64,000 bases of DNA from Microbulbifer sp. YPW16 (GCF_021290385.1 NZ_CP089928.1:682001-746000), one strand, 5' to 3'. Positions 52,227 to 61,628 are shown, numbered from the stretch's first letter. The notes: generated from the letters alone by a model not told the origin. A program made the numbers and translations.

Positions 52227-54251
52227 CTAGCCCTCCGAACCTGGGGAGCCCTCGGGAGGATAGTAGACGGTATTACGGAGGGCCGCGCGCTGTTCCGCGG
52301 TAAAGTTCGGGAATGGCATCTGCTGTGCTGCGGCCCACTCGCGCACATGGGCTTCAGCTGTTTTCTGGACTTCCTCATCAATACCGCCATCGCGGGTAAA
52401 GTAAACGGTCTGGGAAGGAAATGCGAAATCGGTGCCTGACCGCCGCACGATCCGGAAAACCCGGAAATAGATATCCTCGGAGATGGCACGGAACTCCGGG
52501 TACTCATTGGTACTGACATCCACCCGCAGTTCCACCAGCAATGCCGAGTCGCCGAAGCCGGCAAAGCGCACCGAGGGCTCATCGTCGGCAACCCGGGGAT
52601 GCCCCACCAGCATCTCACGGATATTCACCAGCACGTAGCGCAACTGGTCCTCGCTGGTCTCAAAGCGCAGCGTCAGTACCGTGCGCAGGAGGATATGGCT
52701 GCGCGTGGAATAGTTGACGATATGCATCTGGCTGAAGTCGGCGTTGGGGATGGTCGTCAGGCTGTTGTCAATGCCCCGCAGGCGCGTCGAACGCATACCG
52801 ATACTCTCCACGGTGCCCGCGCGCTGGAAATCCTCGCTGGAATCTTCCCCGTAACGACAGAAGTCACCCACCCTGACCGGTTTATCGCCAAACAGGTTGA
52901 GGCTACCAATGAAATTCTCGAATGAACCGCGCATCGCCAGGGCGATGGCGATACCGCCGATACCAAAACCGGCCAACAGGCTGTAAAGCGGGGCCCCGAG
53001 GCGGCTACTCAACAGGAAGACCACCCCGATCACCCCGGCGATTCCCACCGTCCGCGCAATAAAGCGCAGCAGGTGGGCATCCAGGCTCTCACCGTGAACG
53101 CTGGAGCGATTGATATAAATTTCCATCAGCGCCGGAGGCAGGGTCCAGGCCAGCCAGGCCATGGCCAGGTGACTCACCACTTCCGCCAACAATGAGACTC
53201 CCCCGCCAATCACGTCAGTCAGGGTCAGCTGCTGGTGCAGGAAAGCGGACAACGGTTGTATCACCAGGAGCACCGCCAGTGGCACGATAAAGCGGGACAA
53301 CCTCACCAGCAAGTGGGGACTTTTCCGGAAGTTTGTAATGGCGCGCTGGACGACAAACAGGACGGCAATAAACAGGGAAAAAATCCCCACCAGCGCAATC
53401 CACTTCCATACAGCCTGCCGGAACACGCTGCGCTTCATCCAACCCGGAAAGGATTCAATCAGCTCGGGAGGCACCAGCCAGCCGCGCATCGCCAGGTAGG
53501 GACGCATGTCGGCGTAATGGGGAATCGGCACGTCGCGCCGGTAGGGAAGATGGCGCACACGCTGGTAAAACTCGGCCGCGCGCGCAACCGTATCGGCGGA
53601 AAAGAGGAATTCACCGCTCTGCGGGCCCTCCGCTACCCGCACCAGGGTGATATCCGTGTGGGGAATGGTCCAGCTCACCGAGCTGGCGATACCGGTGGAC
53701 TGCCCCTGGGTCGTATCCCCTTGGCTGCCAGTCCCGGGTAGCGGGGATGTCACCGGCTTTTCGGCAGATGCATCGGCTCCGGAAACCACTTTCGCCAGGC
53801 TGTTCACCTCCTCCCTGCCCGGGATTTCCTCAAGAGGCGGCAGTTCGATGCGGGACAGGACCTCGTAAAGGTAAATTGCTGCATCGTTACCCACGTCGGC
53901 TCGCGCCGCCGGTGGGATCCGACTGAGGTCCAGCATGCGCCTGACCCGCGCCTGCTTTTCATCGAGCTTCTGAGCCAGTTCACGGCTCGGGTCGCCCCAG
54001 AACTGTCCCTTGGCGAATTGCCCCATCTGGTCACCCACGGCCAGGAATGAGGTGATGGTGGCACGCGGACTGGCCAGGTCGAGGGGGTCCAGGGGGTAAT
54101 TACGGCGCTTTTTCCCCGCCACTTCCTCGACTATCGGCGCACTGGGCTCCTTGTGATCGTGTGGAGCCTCATCATCGGTGGCCTGCCCGGACACCAGTGC
54201 GGGGATAAACAAGAGACAGGCGAGACCAATTCGTAAGAGCCGCACGCACAC
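52227..54251 (-). CDS. Large MscS-family mechanosensitive channel
   Basis: A 674-residue protein with a signal peptide (IGLACLLFIPALVSGQA), a periplasmic helical N-terminal domain (about 40-270), several TM segments (KWIALVGIFSLFIAVLFVVQRAI; FIVPLAVLLVIQPL; AHLLRFIARTVGIAGVIGVVFLL) and the MscS pore helix and beta domain (LYSLLAGFGIGGIAIALAMRGSFENFIGSLNLFGDKPVRVGDFCRYG; GIDNSLTTIPNADFSQMHIVNYS). It resembles MscS-like proteins with long N-terminal extensions (YbdG/YbiO/MscK-like layouts). It should open under membrane tension during hypo-osmotic shock. Its stop lies 11 bp from the porin stop. Confidence 0.88.
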   Translation of the reverse strand: MCVRLLRIGLACLLFIPALVSGQATDDEAPHDHKEPSAPIVEEVAGKKRRNYPLDPLDLASPRATITSFLAVGDQMGQFAKGQFWGDPSRELAQKLDEKQARVRRMLDLSRIPPAARADVGNDAAIYLYEVLSRIELPPLEEIPGREEVNSLAKVVSGADASAEKPVTSPLPGTGSQGDTTQGQSTGIASSVSWTIPHTDITLVRVAEGPQSGEFLFSADTVARAAEFYQRVRHLPYRRDVPIPHYADMRPYLAMRGWLVPPELIESFPGWMKRSVFRQAVWKWIALVGIFSLFIAVLFVVQRAITNFRKSPHLLVRLSRFIVPLAVLLVIQPLSAFLHQQLTLTDVIGGGVSLLAEVVSHLAMAWLAWTLPPALMEIYINRSSVHGESLDAHLLRFIARTVGIAGVIGVVFLLSSRLGAPLYSLLAGFGIGGIAIALAMRGSFENFIGSLNLFGDKPVRVGDFCRYGEDSSEDFQRAGTVESIGMRSTRLRGIDNSLTTIPNADFSQMHIVNYSTRSHILLRTVLTLRFETSEDQLRYVLVNIREMLVGHPRVADDEPSVRFAGFGDSALLVELRVDVSTNEYPEFRAISEDIYFRVFRIVRRSGTDFAFPSQTVYFTRDGGIDEEVQKTAEAHVREWAAAQQMPFPNFTAEQRAALRNTVYYPPEGSPGSEG

Positions 54252-54403
54252 CCCAGCAGCGGGCTCCCGACAGGAGCCCGGTCAACTCGAAACCAGTATC
54301 CCAAGAAGATAGACGAAGCTGGGCGCTGTGGCACGAATGGGGGCACCGCGCGGCCAGTGGGGTCACGTCAGTGTCCCCGAAGAAATCACCTGCCAGTCGC
54401 GTT

Positions 54404-54529
54404 TTAGCCCAGAGCCTGGTACATCAGCAGGACCGCAAACAGTCCCGCCAGCAATACCCAGCCCCAGAAAATGCGCACCGAGCGCTCTGCCTGGCGGTTG
54501 CGGCGATGTCGCGTTGCTTTGCGTGTCAT
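54404..54529 (-). CDS. 41-residue single-TM small protein
   Basis: An ATG at 54529 is preceded by GGGGGAG. The product has a strongly basic N-terminus (MTRKATRHRRNRQAERSVR) and one TM helix (IFWGWVLLAGLFAVLLMYQAL) up to the stop. Its design matches the 40-residue protein at 24852, though the sequence is unrelated. It lies on the same strand as the MscS gene, 152 bp upstream of its start. Function unknown. Confidence 0.65.
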   Translation of the reverse strand: MTRKATRHRRNRQAERSVRIFWGWVLLAGLFAVLLMYQALG

Positions 54530-54623
54530 ACGGACTCCCCCTTTCAGAACGAATGCACAGCAAATGTAGCACAGGGCGACGCGGCCATCGGCCGCGGGGC
54601 CTGCAAGTCACGCGGGGCGGGAA

Positions 54624-55640
54624 TTACTCCCCAAAAATCGCTACGCTCGCCGGCTGGCTGCTGGTCCGGCTGCCCCGGTACATGCCGGCGGTATTGAATA
54701 CCAGTGCGACATTCCCCTGCGCATCGAGGACGATGACTCCGCCGGTGCCGCCCACCGGTTTGAGCACATCGTTGATGACGGTTTCTGCTGCCTCGCGGAC
54801 AGTCTTGCCCTGGTATTGCACCCGCGCGCAGATATCCGCGGCAACACTGAAACGGATAAAGTATTCCCCATGTCCGGTGGCGGAAACAGCGCACGAATCA
54901 TTGTCGGCGAAGGTTCCCGCCCCGATCACCGGCGAGTCGCCGATACGCCCGTAGCGCTTGGCGGTCATACCACCAGTAGAAGTGCCCGCGGCAATATTGC
55001 CCTCGCGATCCAGGGCAACGGCGCCGACAGTGCCCATTCGGTATGGCACTGGCAGCGCGTTTACCGAGGCCTGGTCACCACCCTTGCGGTCCAGCTTCTG
55101 CTTCGCCTCGTCCAGCTGCCGCCGCCGGTGCTCGGTATCAAAAACACTGTTCTCGACCATGGCCATACCCTGCGCCCGGGCAAACTCCTCTGCGCCCTCG
55201 CCGGCCAGCATCACAAACGGTGACTTCTCCATCACCATTTGCGCCAGGTCGATGGGGTTGGCTATGCGGGATACCCCGGCCACTGCGCCCGCCTGACGGG
55301 TGCGCCCATCCATAATCGAGGCGTCCAGTTCATGGGTGCCGTCATAGGTATAGACGGCGCCCCGGCCGGCATTGAAGAGCGGCGAGTCTTCGAGCACATT
55401 AATTGCCGTCGTCACCGCGGCCAGGCTGGTGCCCCCCGCCTCCAGGATCGCATAGCCTTTTGCCAGGGCCTCCTCCAGCTTGGCGCGATAAGCTTTTTCA
55501 CGCTCAGCAGTCATCTTGCTTTTCTCGATGGTACCGGCACCGCCGTGAATAGCGATGGCGAGCGGGCGGTCTTCCGCCGCCGTCACCACGCCACACAGCA
55601 GCATACCGACGATACCGGCCAGGGAGATCATTCTTTTCAT
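54624..55640 (-). CDS. Exported isoaspartyl peptidase/type III L-asparaginase
   Basis: A 338-residue Ntn-hydrolase precursor. A signal peptide (ISLAGIVGMLLCGVVTAA) directs it to the periplasm. The autoproteolysis and nucleophile threonine is T204 in YRMGTVGAVALDREGNIAAGTSTGGM; IHGGAGTI (31-38), FNAGRGAVYT and GDSPVIGAGTFAD are conserved. It hydrolyses beta-aspartyl dipeptides and asparagine after self-cleavage into alpha and beta subunits. E. coli IaaA is cytosolic, so the signal peptide sets this one apart. It stands alone. Confidence 0.92.
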   Translation of the reverse strand: MKRMISLAGIVGMLLCGVVTAAEDRPLAIAIHGGAGTIEKSKMTAEREKAYRAKLEEALAKGYAILEAGGTSLAAVTTAINVLEDSPLFNAGRGAVYTYDGTHELDASIMDGRTRQAGAVAGVSRIANPIDLAQMVMEKSPFVMLAGEGAEEFARAQGMAMVENSVFDTEHRRRQLDEAKQKLDRKGGDQASVNALPVPYRMGTVGAVALDREGNIAAGTSTGGMTAKRYGRIGDSPVIGAGTFADNDSCAVSATGHGEYFIRFSVAADICARVQYQGKTVREAAETVINDVLKPVGGTGGVIVLDAQGNVALVFNTAGMYRGSRTSSQPASVAIFGE

Positions 55641-55878
55641 GGGAGTTGACGCCTTTTTCTTTTACGTTTGCAGCATTTATTAGTACCACTTTGGCCCGGG
55701 TAGCGAAAGAGTTCACCGACAGACCGCACTTGCAGACAAATCATCAACGGGGTAATCCAAAAGCTGAAATACACGAATAAAGGAACCTCAGGCAGCCTAT
55801 GATTGCCAACAGAGTGTGCGCCGTGTTCGGGGCGACCCGTGCGCCACAATTGCAACCAAGTATCGAGGTAACCGAACG

Positions 55879-56553
55879 ATGAAGATCCTGATGGTTCTGA
55901 CTTCCCACGACCAACTGGGCGACACCGGCGAGAAAACCGGCTTCTGGCTGGAAGAGTTTGCCGCCCCCTACTATGTATTCAAAGATGCCGGTGCCGATAT
56001 CACCCTGGCATCCCCGCAGGGGGGACAGCCACCCCTGGACCCGAAAAGCGATGCCCCCGATTTCCAGACAGAGTCCACTGAGCGTTTTGCCAAAGACCAG
56101 GAAGCCCAGCAACAGCTGGCAAATACAGGCAAGCTGTCAGGTGTCAACCCGGGGGACTTCGACGCGGTATTTTATCCCGGTGGCCACGGCCCGCTCTGGG
56201 ACCTCGCGGAAGACCAGGACTCCATCAAGCTGATTGAGTCCATGTATGCCACCGGCAAGCCGGTGGGAGCAGTATGTCACGCCCCGGCCATCTTCCGGCA
56301 TACCGGGAATAGCGAGGGCCAGCCCCTGGTAAAGGGCAAGAATGTGACCGGGTTCAGTAATTCCGAGGAAGATGCTGTGGGACTGACCGATGTCGTACCA
56401 TTCCTGGTCGAGGATATGCTCAAGGAAAAAGGCGCAAACTATAGTCGCGGCAGCGACTGGGAAAGCTTTATTGTAAAGGATGGCCACTTGGTAACCGGCC
56501 AGAACCCCGCCTCCTCGGAAGCGGCTGCAGAAGCCCTGCTCAAGTTACTCTAG
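55879..56553 (+). CDS. DJ-1/PfpI family protein (type 1 GATase-like, Hsp31/glyoxalase III-like)
   Basis: A 224-residue protein from ATG 55879 with GAGGT upstream. Class I GATase-like fold with the nucleophile elbow GAVCHAPAIF (C133, H134), an upstream glutamate E25 in WLEEFAAPYYVF and DAVFYPGGHGPLWDL. Members hydrolyse methylglyoxal or act as chaperones or deglycases; the EEFAAPYYVF...GGHGP arrangement fits the glyoxalase III/HchA-related group. It stands alone. Confidence 0.88.
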   Translation: MKILMVLTSHDQLGDTGEKTGFWLEEFAAPYYVFKDAGADITLASPQGGQPPLDPKSDAPDFQTESTERFAKDQEAQQQLANTGKLSGVNPGDFDAVFYPGGHGPLWDLAEDQDSIKLIESMYATGKPVGAVCHAPAIFRHTGNSEGQPLVKGKNVTGFSNSEEDAVGLTDVVPFLVEDMLKEKGANYSRGSDWESFIVKDGHLVTGQNPASSEAAAEALLKLL

Positions 56554-56841
56554 CTCCTGGCGCCGGCGATGCACGAATCGCCGGCGCACCCCTCCCGCTG
56601 GCCAAAACCGCGTTCCTGCCCATCAAGCAGGTCACTGCCGGGGCATCCTCAATATCCCAACAGGTGTTTTGGCGCGGTATTAAACCGCACCAAAAGAGAT
56701 CACAATTGGCTTCTTCCCAGGCTTCTGATAAATTTTTTATTGCGAATCACTTAAAACAATAATCGCGACAAGGGTTACGGGACACTCGTCAAGAAAAGGT
56801 CTGCTCGGGCTGATTGGCAGCCTCATAGAGGACATAATAAG

Positions 56842-57534
56842 ATGACAGCTGTAATCGAAGAATGTGCTGAGTGGCTGACCCCAGCCTCGCTGAACAATGC
56901 AGAACCGCTTGTCAGGTCAGAACCCTTCCACTTCCTGGTTGCAAGGAACCTACTGCCGACTGGCATGATGGACTCAGTGTCGGCCCACTTCCCAAAGCTT
57001 AAAGGCGCAGGCTACCTGCCCTATGAAGCTGAACAGTGTGGAGACAGTGTAAATGCCCTGGTCGCACGACTGGTCGATCACGAGTTTGCCAATGCACTGG
57101 GCGACAGGCTTGGTATCGACAACCTGGCGCAATACCCTACCTACGTGTCGATTTCACGCACGCTGAAGAAGCGCCATGGCAAGATCCACACCGACGGCAA
57201 GTCCAAGGTAGCCACCGCCCTGCTCTACCTGAATCAGGACTGGAAAGGCCGCCGCGATGGTTGCCTGCGGTTCCTCAATCGGATCGATGACTTTGACGAT
57301 ACCGTCATACCTGAAATCCCCCCCGTATATGGCACACTGGCGGCCTTCAAAAGGGCCGATAATTCTTTCCACGGTCATCTGCCATTCCAGGGCGAACGCC
57401 ATGTTATCCAGGTGGCCTGGCTGGTAAACGCAGATGAGAAACTGCGCAAGGCGAAACGCGGCCGACTGTCCCACAAGCTGAAAAGGCTACAAGCCTGGTT
57501 GGGAAAAAAGCTCGGTGGTCGCAATCCGGGATAG
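56842..57534 (+). CDS. 2OG-Fe(II) oxygenase-like protein
   Basis: A 230-residue protein starting at ATG after AGAGGACATAATAAG. The iron-binding triad can be proposed as H116-x-D118 (GKIHTDGKS) and H177 or H179 (SFHGHLP), with R186 (GERHVIQVAW) as the 2-oxoglutarate anchor. The strand pattern TALLYLNQDW...GCLRFL...YGTLAAFKR is that of the prolyl 4-hydroxylase-like double-stranded beta helix. The last 35 residues are very basic (KAKRGRLSHKLKRLQAWLGKKLGG). Such proteins hydroxylate sugars, peptides or small molecules; the substrate is unknown. The region before the gene is distinctly AT-richer than its surroundings. Confidence 0.75.
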   Translation: MTAVIEECAEWLTPASLNNAEPLVRSEPFHFLVARNLLPTGMMDSVSAHFPKLKGAGYLPYEAEQCGDSVNALVARLVDHEFANALGDRLGIDNLAQYPTYVSISRTLKKRHGKIHTDGKSKVATALLYLNQDWKGRRDGCLRFLNRIDDFDDTVIPEIPPVYGTLAAFKRADNSFHGHLPFQGERHVIQVAWLVNADEKLRKAKRGRLSHKLKRLQAWLGKKLGGRNPG

Positions 57535-57613
57535 CCGACATGATGCCACCGGAACCCCTGGTTGCCTCCCGCCCCCACGCAGTCCACCCTCCACTCCGGA
57601 AAATCACAGCCCA

Positions 57614-57642
57614 CAAAAAAGCGGTGGGCAACGCCCACCGCT
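57614..57642 (-). terminator. Hairpin with T-run on the minus strand
   Basis: Stem AGCGGTGGGC (57620-57629) pairs with GCCCACCGCT (57633-57642), loop AAC. Six T follow on the minus strand; on the plus strand only TTC follows. It could end a transcript from the MurR-type gene about 320 bp away, or serve the oxygenase gene weakly. Confidence 0.6.
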
Positions 57643-57963
57643 TCAAACCCAACCCGACCTCGGAAGAATACGGAATTGGACAGTTCAAGGTGAAAATCCG
57701 GATTTCCCGCAATGAAGCAAACGGAAGGAAAACCCGGCGTCCCCGGCAGTAACACTGGCTCGATGCTGTGACCAAATATCACTACTTACGGAACAGATAA
57801 GAATATATTATTCCTACACGCCCGCATCAACCCTTGCGACTGAAAAGCGGTGCAATTGCAAAATTAAAGGGATGATTGGCAGGACACCTGCCACAAATGA
57901 CAGCTTAGTCGCACCCAAAACTCACCGGGGATGCGTCGCCGTATCTAGTCGCGACCCCGCTGT
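57643..57963. other. Intergenic region, AT-richer, no gene seen
   Basis: This 321-bp gap has no good reading frame, no tRNA and no repeat. Part of it (57770-57870) is AT-rich (GATAAGAATATATTATTCC), unlike the rest of the window. Confidence 0.45.
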
Positions 57964-58839
57964 TCACCGGGTACGCTTGCCGCCCTTGCCGCGCCGGAAC
58001 ACATTTACCGCTGCCCGGCTGCGCTCGAACAGCTCCTTCGCCTGCCCATCTCGCTGCGAAACCAGGATAAACAGCAAGTCGGTAATCATGTGCTGCGCCG
58101 TGCGTGCGAGAATTGAAGAGCTGCGCACCTCCGACTCATCAGAGACGCAGAAAAGGTTAATCCCGGCCAGTTCCACCAGCGCATTGCGGGAAAAGCCGGT
58201 CAGGGAAATCACATCGGCCCCACAATTCAGGCCGTTCTCCGCCACCTGCAGGACGTCCTGGGTCTGGCCGGATTCGGAAATGGCAAACACCAGGTCACCC
58301 TTGCCCAGGGTCGCAGCGTTGGCCACCTGGACATGGCTGTCACTCTCCGCGAGCACTGCCTTACCCAGCTTCATCAGCTTGAATGCCAGGTCCCGCGCCA
58401 CCAGCGATGAGGCGCCCACCCCGGCGAGCAGGATCCTGTCGGCACTGTGCAGCAGTTCCACAGCCTGTTGCAGGTGCTCCTCGCTGTTTACGGTGAGGCT
58501 CTCGTTCAGGGCCACGGTTTTGCGCGCAATCAATTTTTGCGCCACCGTCGACAGATCATCGTCAGTAGAAATGTCACCGTGAATCACTTTCGGCAGCAGC
58601 GACGTCCTTGCCAGCGATTCAGTCAGTGAGAGTTTGAGGTCCGAATAGCCCTTGTAGCCGAGCTTCTGGCTGAACTTCACCACGCTGGACTGGGATACGC
58701 CCACGGACTCTGCCAGTGACTTGGACGAATGGCTGCGAACTTCCTCGACATTTTCCAGGAGGAAGTCCGCGATACGTCGCTCATGATTGGACATGGATTC
58801 CCGCATCGTGCGGATCTTGGCGATTGAGCCCATAACCAT
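57964..58839 (-). CDS. MurR/RpiR family transcriptional regulator
   Basis: A 291-residue regulator: N-terminal HTH (NHERRIADFLLENVEEVRSHSSKSLAESVGVSQSSVVKFSQKLGYKGYSDLKLSL) and a C-terminal SIS sugar-phosphate-binding domain (about 125-255: DRILLAGVGASSLVARDLAFKLMKLGKAVLAESDSHVQVANAATLGKGDLVFAISESGQT). It is divergent from the SSS transporter/kinase/murQ operon, and E. coli MurR controls murQP with MurNAc-6-phosphate as ligand. It is therefore the likely local repressor. ATG at 58839 or two codons later are both possible starts. Confidence 0.9.
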   Translation of the reverse strand: MVMGSIAKIRTMRESMSNHERRIADFLLENVEEVRSHSSKSLAESVGVSQSSVVKFSQKLGYKGYSDLKLSLTESLARTSLLPKVIHGDISTDDDLSTVAQKLIARKTVALNESLTVNSEEHLQQAVELLHSADRILLAGVGASSLVARDLAFKLMKLGKAVLAESDSHVQVANAATLGKGDLVFAISESGQTQDVLQVAENGLNCGADVISLTGFSRNALVELAGINLFCVSDESEVRSSSILARTAQHMITDLLFILVSQRDGQAKELFERSRAAVNVFRRGKGGKRTR

Positions 58840-59049
58840 TTCTCTCTGCAGGGGCTAACCCGAACGTGAAAAAGATGCCAACGATAACATGCCAGTGCCC
58901 CGCTGGCGGTCCCCGGTTGGCAGCCTTTGCGCCGCAAAGGAATAAATGATACCAATAAGAGTATAACTAAGGAATAATTACTCACTGCATGGTGAATGGC
59001 GTGCCAACCAGGCTGGCCGCCAGTATATGAATCGACAGGTATGCCGGTT

Positions 59050-60624
59050 ATGAATCTCCAGTTCACCGCCCTGGATTGGGCCATCTTTGCGATTTATGGC
59101 GCCGTGCTGGTGGCCAGTGGCTGGTATTTCAGCCGGCAGAGAGCAGACGACAGCCGCGATTATTTCCTCGCCCACAATAGTATGCCCATGTGGATGGTGG
59201 CCATTTCCACGCTGGCTACAACCCAGTCCGCGGCAACCTTCCTTGGCGGTCCGGACCTGGGCTACCGCGGCGATCTCACCTACCTGTTCACCAACCTGGG
59301 CGCACTGCTAGCGGCCCTGGTCGTGGCACGCCACCTGATCCCACGGTTTTACGCCCAGCGGGTCACCACCGTCTACGAGCTGCTGCAATCCCGCTTCGGC
59401 GCCAATTCGAAATACCAGGCCGGGGGGATGTACCTGCTGGGGCGGGTCTTCGCCAGCGGCGCCCGGCTTTACATGGCGGCGATAGCCGTTTCCATGATCC
59501 TCTTCAACGATATCGACTCCGACCACGTGGTGCTCGCGGTCCTGCTACTGACCCTGGTGGGCCTTTTGCAGACCTTTGTCGGCGGGGTGCGCTCGGTGAT
59601 CCAGAGCGACGTTCTCCAGTGCATGGTTTATGTCAGTGCCGCGTTCGCGGTGATCGCAGTGCTGCTCTGGCAGATTCCCACAGGTCCCGCGGAGATATTC
59701 GCCGCACTGAACCAGCCCGCCGGGGGAGAGCCATCCAAACTGGCACTGGTGGATACCAGCTGGGACCTGGGTGATCCCTTCAATATCTGGTCCACCTTTA
59801 CCGGCTTCGTACTGCTGAACATCGCCGCCTTCGGGCTGGACCAGGATGTCACCCAGCGCCTGCTGACCTGTAAGAACCAGCGCGACGGTGCCCGGGCAAT
59901 GATTACCTCGGTGGTAATGGTCGCACCGGTCATGGCTGTCTTTATGGGTATCGGCCTGCTGCTGTATGTTTTCTACCAGCGCCCCGAGCTGATGGGGGGT
60001 ATGGCGGTATCCACACCCTCCGGCGGTGATATCACCGTGTTCATGCACTATGTGCTGAACGAAATGCCAGCCGGCCTGCGTGGCCTGGTTACCATCGGTG
60101 TGATTGCCGCCGCCCTGTCGACGCTGAACTCCAGCCTCAACTCCATGGCCAGCGTCCTGACCGAGGACCTTTATCGCCCCTGGCAGGAAAAGCGTGGCGG
60201 GGACAAACCGGCACGGCATTTTGTCGTTGCCGGGCGTGTGTCCATGGCGGCAATTGCGGCAGCTCTGAGCGGTATGGCCATCCTGTGCTTCTACTGGCAA
60301 CAGGTCAGCGACCTGCCACTACTCACTTTCGCCCTGTCGGTGATGGTCTTTGCCTACTCCGGCCTGCTGGGGGTTTTCTTTACCGTGCTGTTTACCCGCC
60401 GCGGCAATGGCACCAGTGCCGCCCTGGCACTGGCGGCCGGTTTTGTCGCCACGCTGCTGCAGCAACCCTGGATGATCAGCCTCTATACCGGCGACGAGAA
60501 CCCGGTGGCGCTGGCTTTTACCTGGCAGCTCTGCCTGGGTACAGCCATCGCCTTCGCCCTTTGCTGCCTGGGCAAACCGGCCGTCGAAAAGGCCGCGGAG
60601 CCAATGCGGAGTGCCAGCGCATGA
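59050..60624 (+). CDS. Sodium:solute symporter (SSS), probable amino sugar uptake
   Basis: A 524-residue protein with about 13 TM segments. SSS features are WYFSRQRADDSRDYFLAHNSMPMWMVAISTLATTQSAATFLGGPDLGYRGD (first sodium site region), GRVFASGARLYMAAIAVS and GLVTIGVIAAALSTLNSSLNSMASVLTEDLYRPW (second). ATG 59050 or 59041 may be used. Its stop overlaps the kinase start by four bases. With murQ and a MurR-type regulator, the substrate is most likely MurNAc or a related amino sugar, taken up unphosphorylated. That is inference from context. Confidence 0.88.
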   Translation: MNLQFTALDWAIFAIYGAVLVASGWYFSRQRADDSRDYFLAHNSMPMWMVAISTLATTQSAATFLGGPDLGYRGDLTYLFTNLGALLAALVVARHLIPRFYAQRVTTVYELLQSRFGANSKYQAGGMYLLGRVFASGARLYMAAIAVSMILFNDIDSDHVVLAVLLLTLVGLLQTFVGGVRSVIQSDVLQCMVYVSAAFAVIAVLLWQIPTGPAEIFAALNQPAGGEPSKLALVDTSWDLGDPFNIWSTFTGFVLLNIAAFGLDQDVTQRLLTCKNQRDGARAMITSVVMVAPVMAVFMGIGLLLYVFYQRPELMGGMAVSTPSGGDITVFMHYVLNEMPAGLRGLVTIGVIAAALSTLNSSLNSMASVLTEDLYRPWQEKRGGDKPARHFVVAGRVSMAAIAAALSGMAILCFYWQQVSDLPLLTFALSVMVFAYSGLLGVFFTVLFTRRGNGTSAALALAAGFVATLLQQPWMISLYTGDENPVALAFTWQLCLGTAIAFALCCLGKPAVEKAAEPMRSASA

Positions 60625-61490
60625 GCGACTGGAGCATCGGCATCGACGGCGGTGGCACCAAGACACTGGCCCGGCTCCAGGGAAACGGGGAAACACTGGA
60701 ACTCCGCGGTGGACCGGCGTCGCTGACCCAGGACCAGTCCGGCGCCATTGGCAATATCACCACGCTGTGCCGGCAATTGCTGGCACAGCGGCAGCTGGCG
60801 CCAGAACAGGTCGCACTCGCCTGCGGCGTGGCCGGGGCCGGTAACAGCGCCGCGGCCGAATCGCTTCAGGGCCACCTGGAATCCATGGGCTTTCGCAGTG
60901 TCCGGGTCTGCTCCGATGCCATAACGTCACTGTTCGGCGCGGCCGGCGGTACCCCGGTGGTGGTGGCCGCGGTGGGAACCGGCTCGGTGGTGATGCGACT
61001 GAACCGCGACGGTACCAGCCGCCAGTTTGGCGGTTGGGGGCTGGCGGTTGGTGATGAGGGCAGCGGAGCCGCCATCGGCAAGGGCGCGGTGCGCGCCCTG
61101 CTGTGGGAGCTGGACCTGCACGGCCGGGCCGAAAGTGATTTCTGCCGCACTATAATGCAGCGCGTGGGCGGTGATCGCGCATCGATATTACCGTGGTTGC
61201 AGACTGCAGGGTCATACGAGTACGCGGCGCTGGCTCCTGCCGTCTTCGAACACCTGCCCACTTGCGCCCGGGCGCGGGCGATCGTAACCGAGCGTGTGGC
61301 CGAGGTGGAGCGCCTGGTTCGTGCTGCCCTCGGCGACGACGACCTGCCGCTGACCCTGCTCGGGGGGCTGGCAGATCGCCTGGCGCCACACTTTCCGGCA
61401 GACCTGCGGGCGCGGCTGGTCCCGCCCCGGGGCAGTGCGCTCGATGGCGCCTGTGCCCTCGCCCGCCAGGAGGTCCGGGAACATGCCTGA
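60621..61490 (+). CDS. BadF/BadG-type N-acetylhexosamine kinase (MurK-like)
   Basis: A 289-residue ASKHA-fold kinase of the BadF/BadG/BcrA/D ATPase family. Phosphate-1 loop GIDGGGTKT (7-15), adenosine and connect motifs AVGTGSVVMRL and GWGLAVGDEGSGAAIGKGA. MurK of Clostridium and eukaryotic GlcNAc kinase belong to this family and phosphorylate MurNAc/GlcNAc at C6. The ATG overlaps the transporter stop (ATGA), and murQ follows. It would provide the MurNAc-6-phosphate that MurQ needs. Confidence 0.85.
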   Translation: MSDWSIGIDGGGTKTLARLQGNGETLELRGGPASLTQDQSGAIGNITTLCRQLLAQRQLAPEQVALACGVAGAGNSAAAESLQGHLESMGFRSVRVCSDAITSLFGAAGGTPVVVAAVGTGSVVMRLNRDGTSRQFGGWGLAVGDEGSGAAIGKGAVRALLWELDLHGRAESDFCRTIMQRVGGDRASILPWLQTAGSYEYAALAPAVFEHLPTCARARAIVTERVAEVERLVRAALGDDDLPLTLLGGLADRLAPHFPADLRARLVPPRGSALDGACALARQEVREHA

Positions 61491-61584
61491 CCTGCCCCGG
61501 TCAGCTGCCCCGGCCAGCACGCCCACTTCGCCTCCACTGGCAGGGGAATCCGTAACCGGGCCATTACCATTACCAGAAGCGACC

Positions 61585-61614
61585 AAAATGGAACACAGCA
61601 AAATGGAACACAGG
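61585..61614. repeat. Tandem 15-bp repeat, two copies
   Basis: AAAATGGAACACAGC (61585-61599) is followed at once by AAAATGGAACACAGG (61600-61614), one mismatch. Each carries an ATG in the same frame. Confidence 0.85.
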
Positions 61615-61626
61615 TGGAAACCATAG
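61588..61626 (+). CDS. Possible 12-codon leader peptide ahead of murQ
   Basis: The frame [12 protein letters not shown] ends with TAG two bases before the murQ ATG (61629). It is made of two copies of a 15-bp direct repeat. A strong ribosome site for it is not evident. If translated, it would couple ribosomes directly into murQ. Confidence 0.35.
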   Translation: MEHSKMEHRWKP

Positions 61627-61628
61627 CG

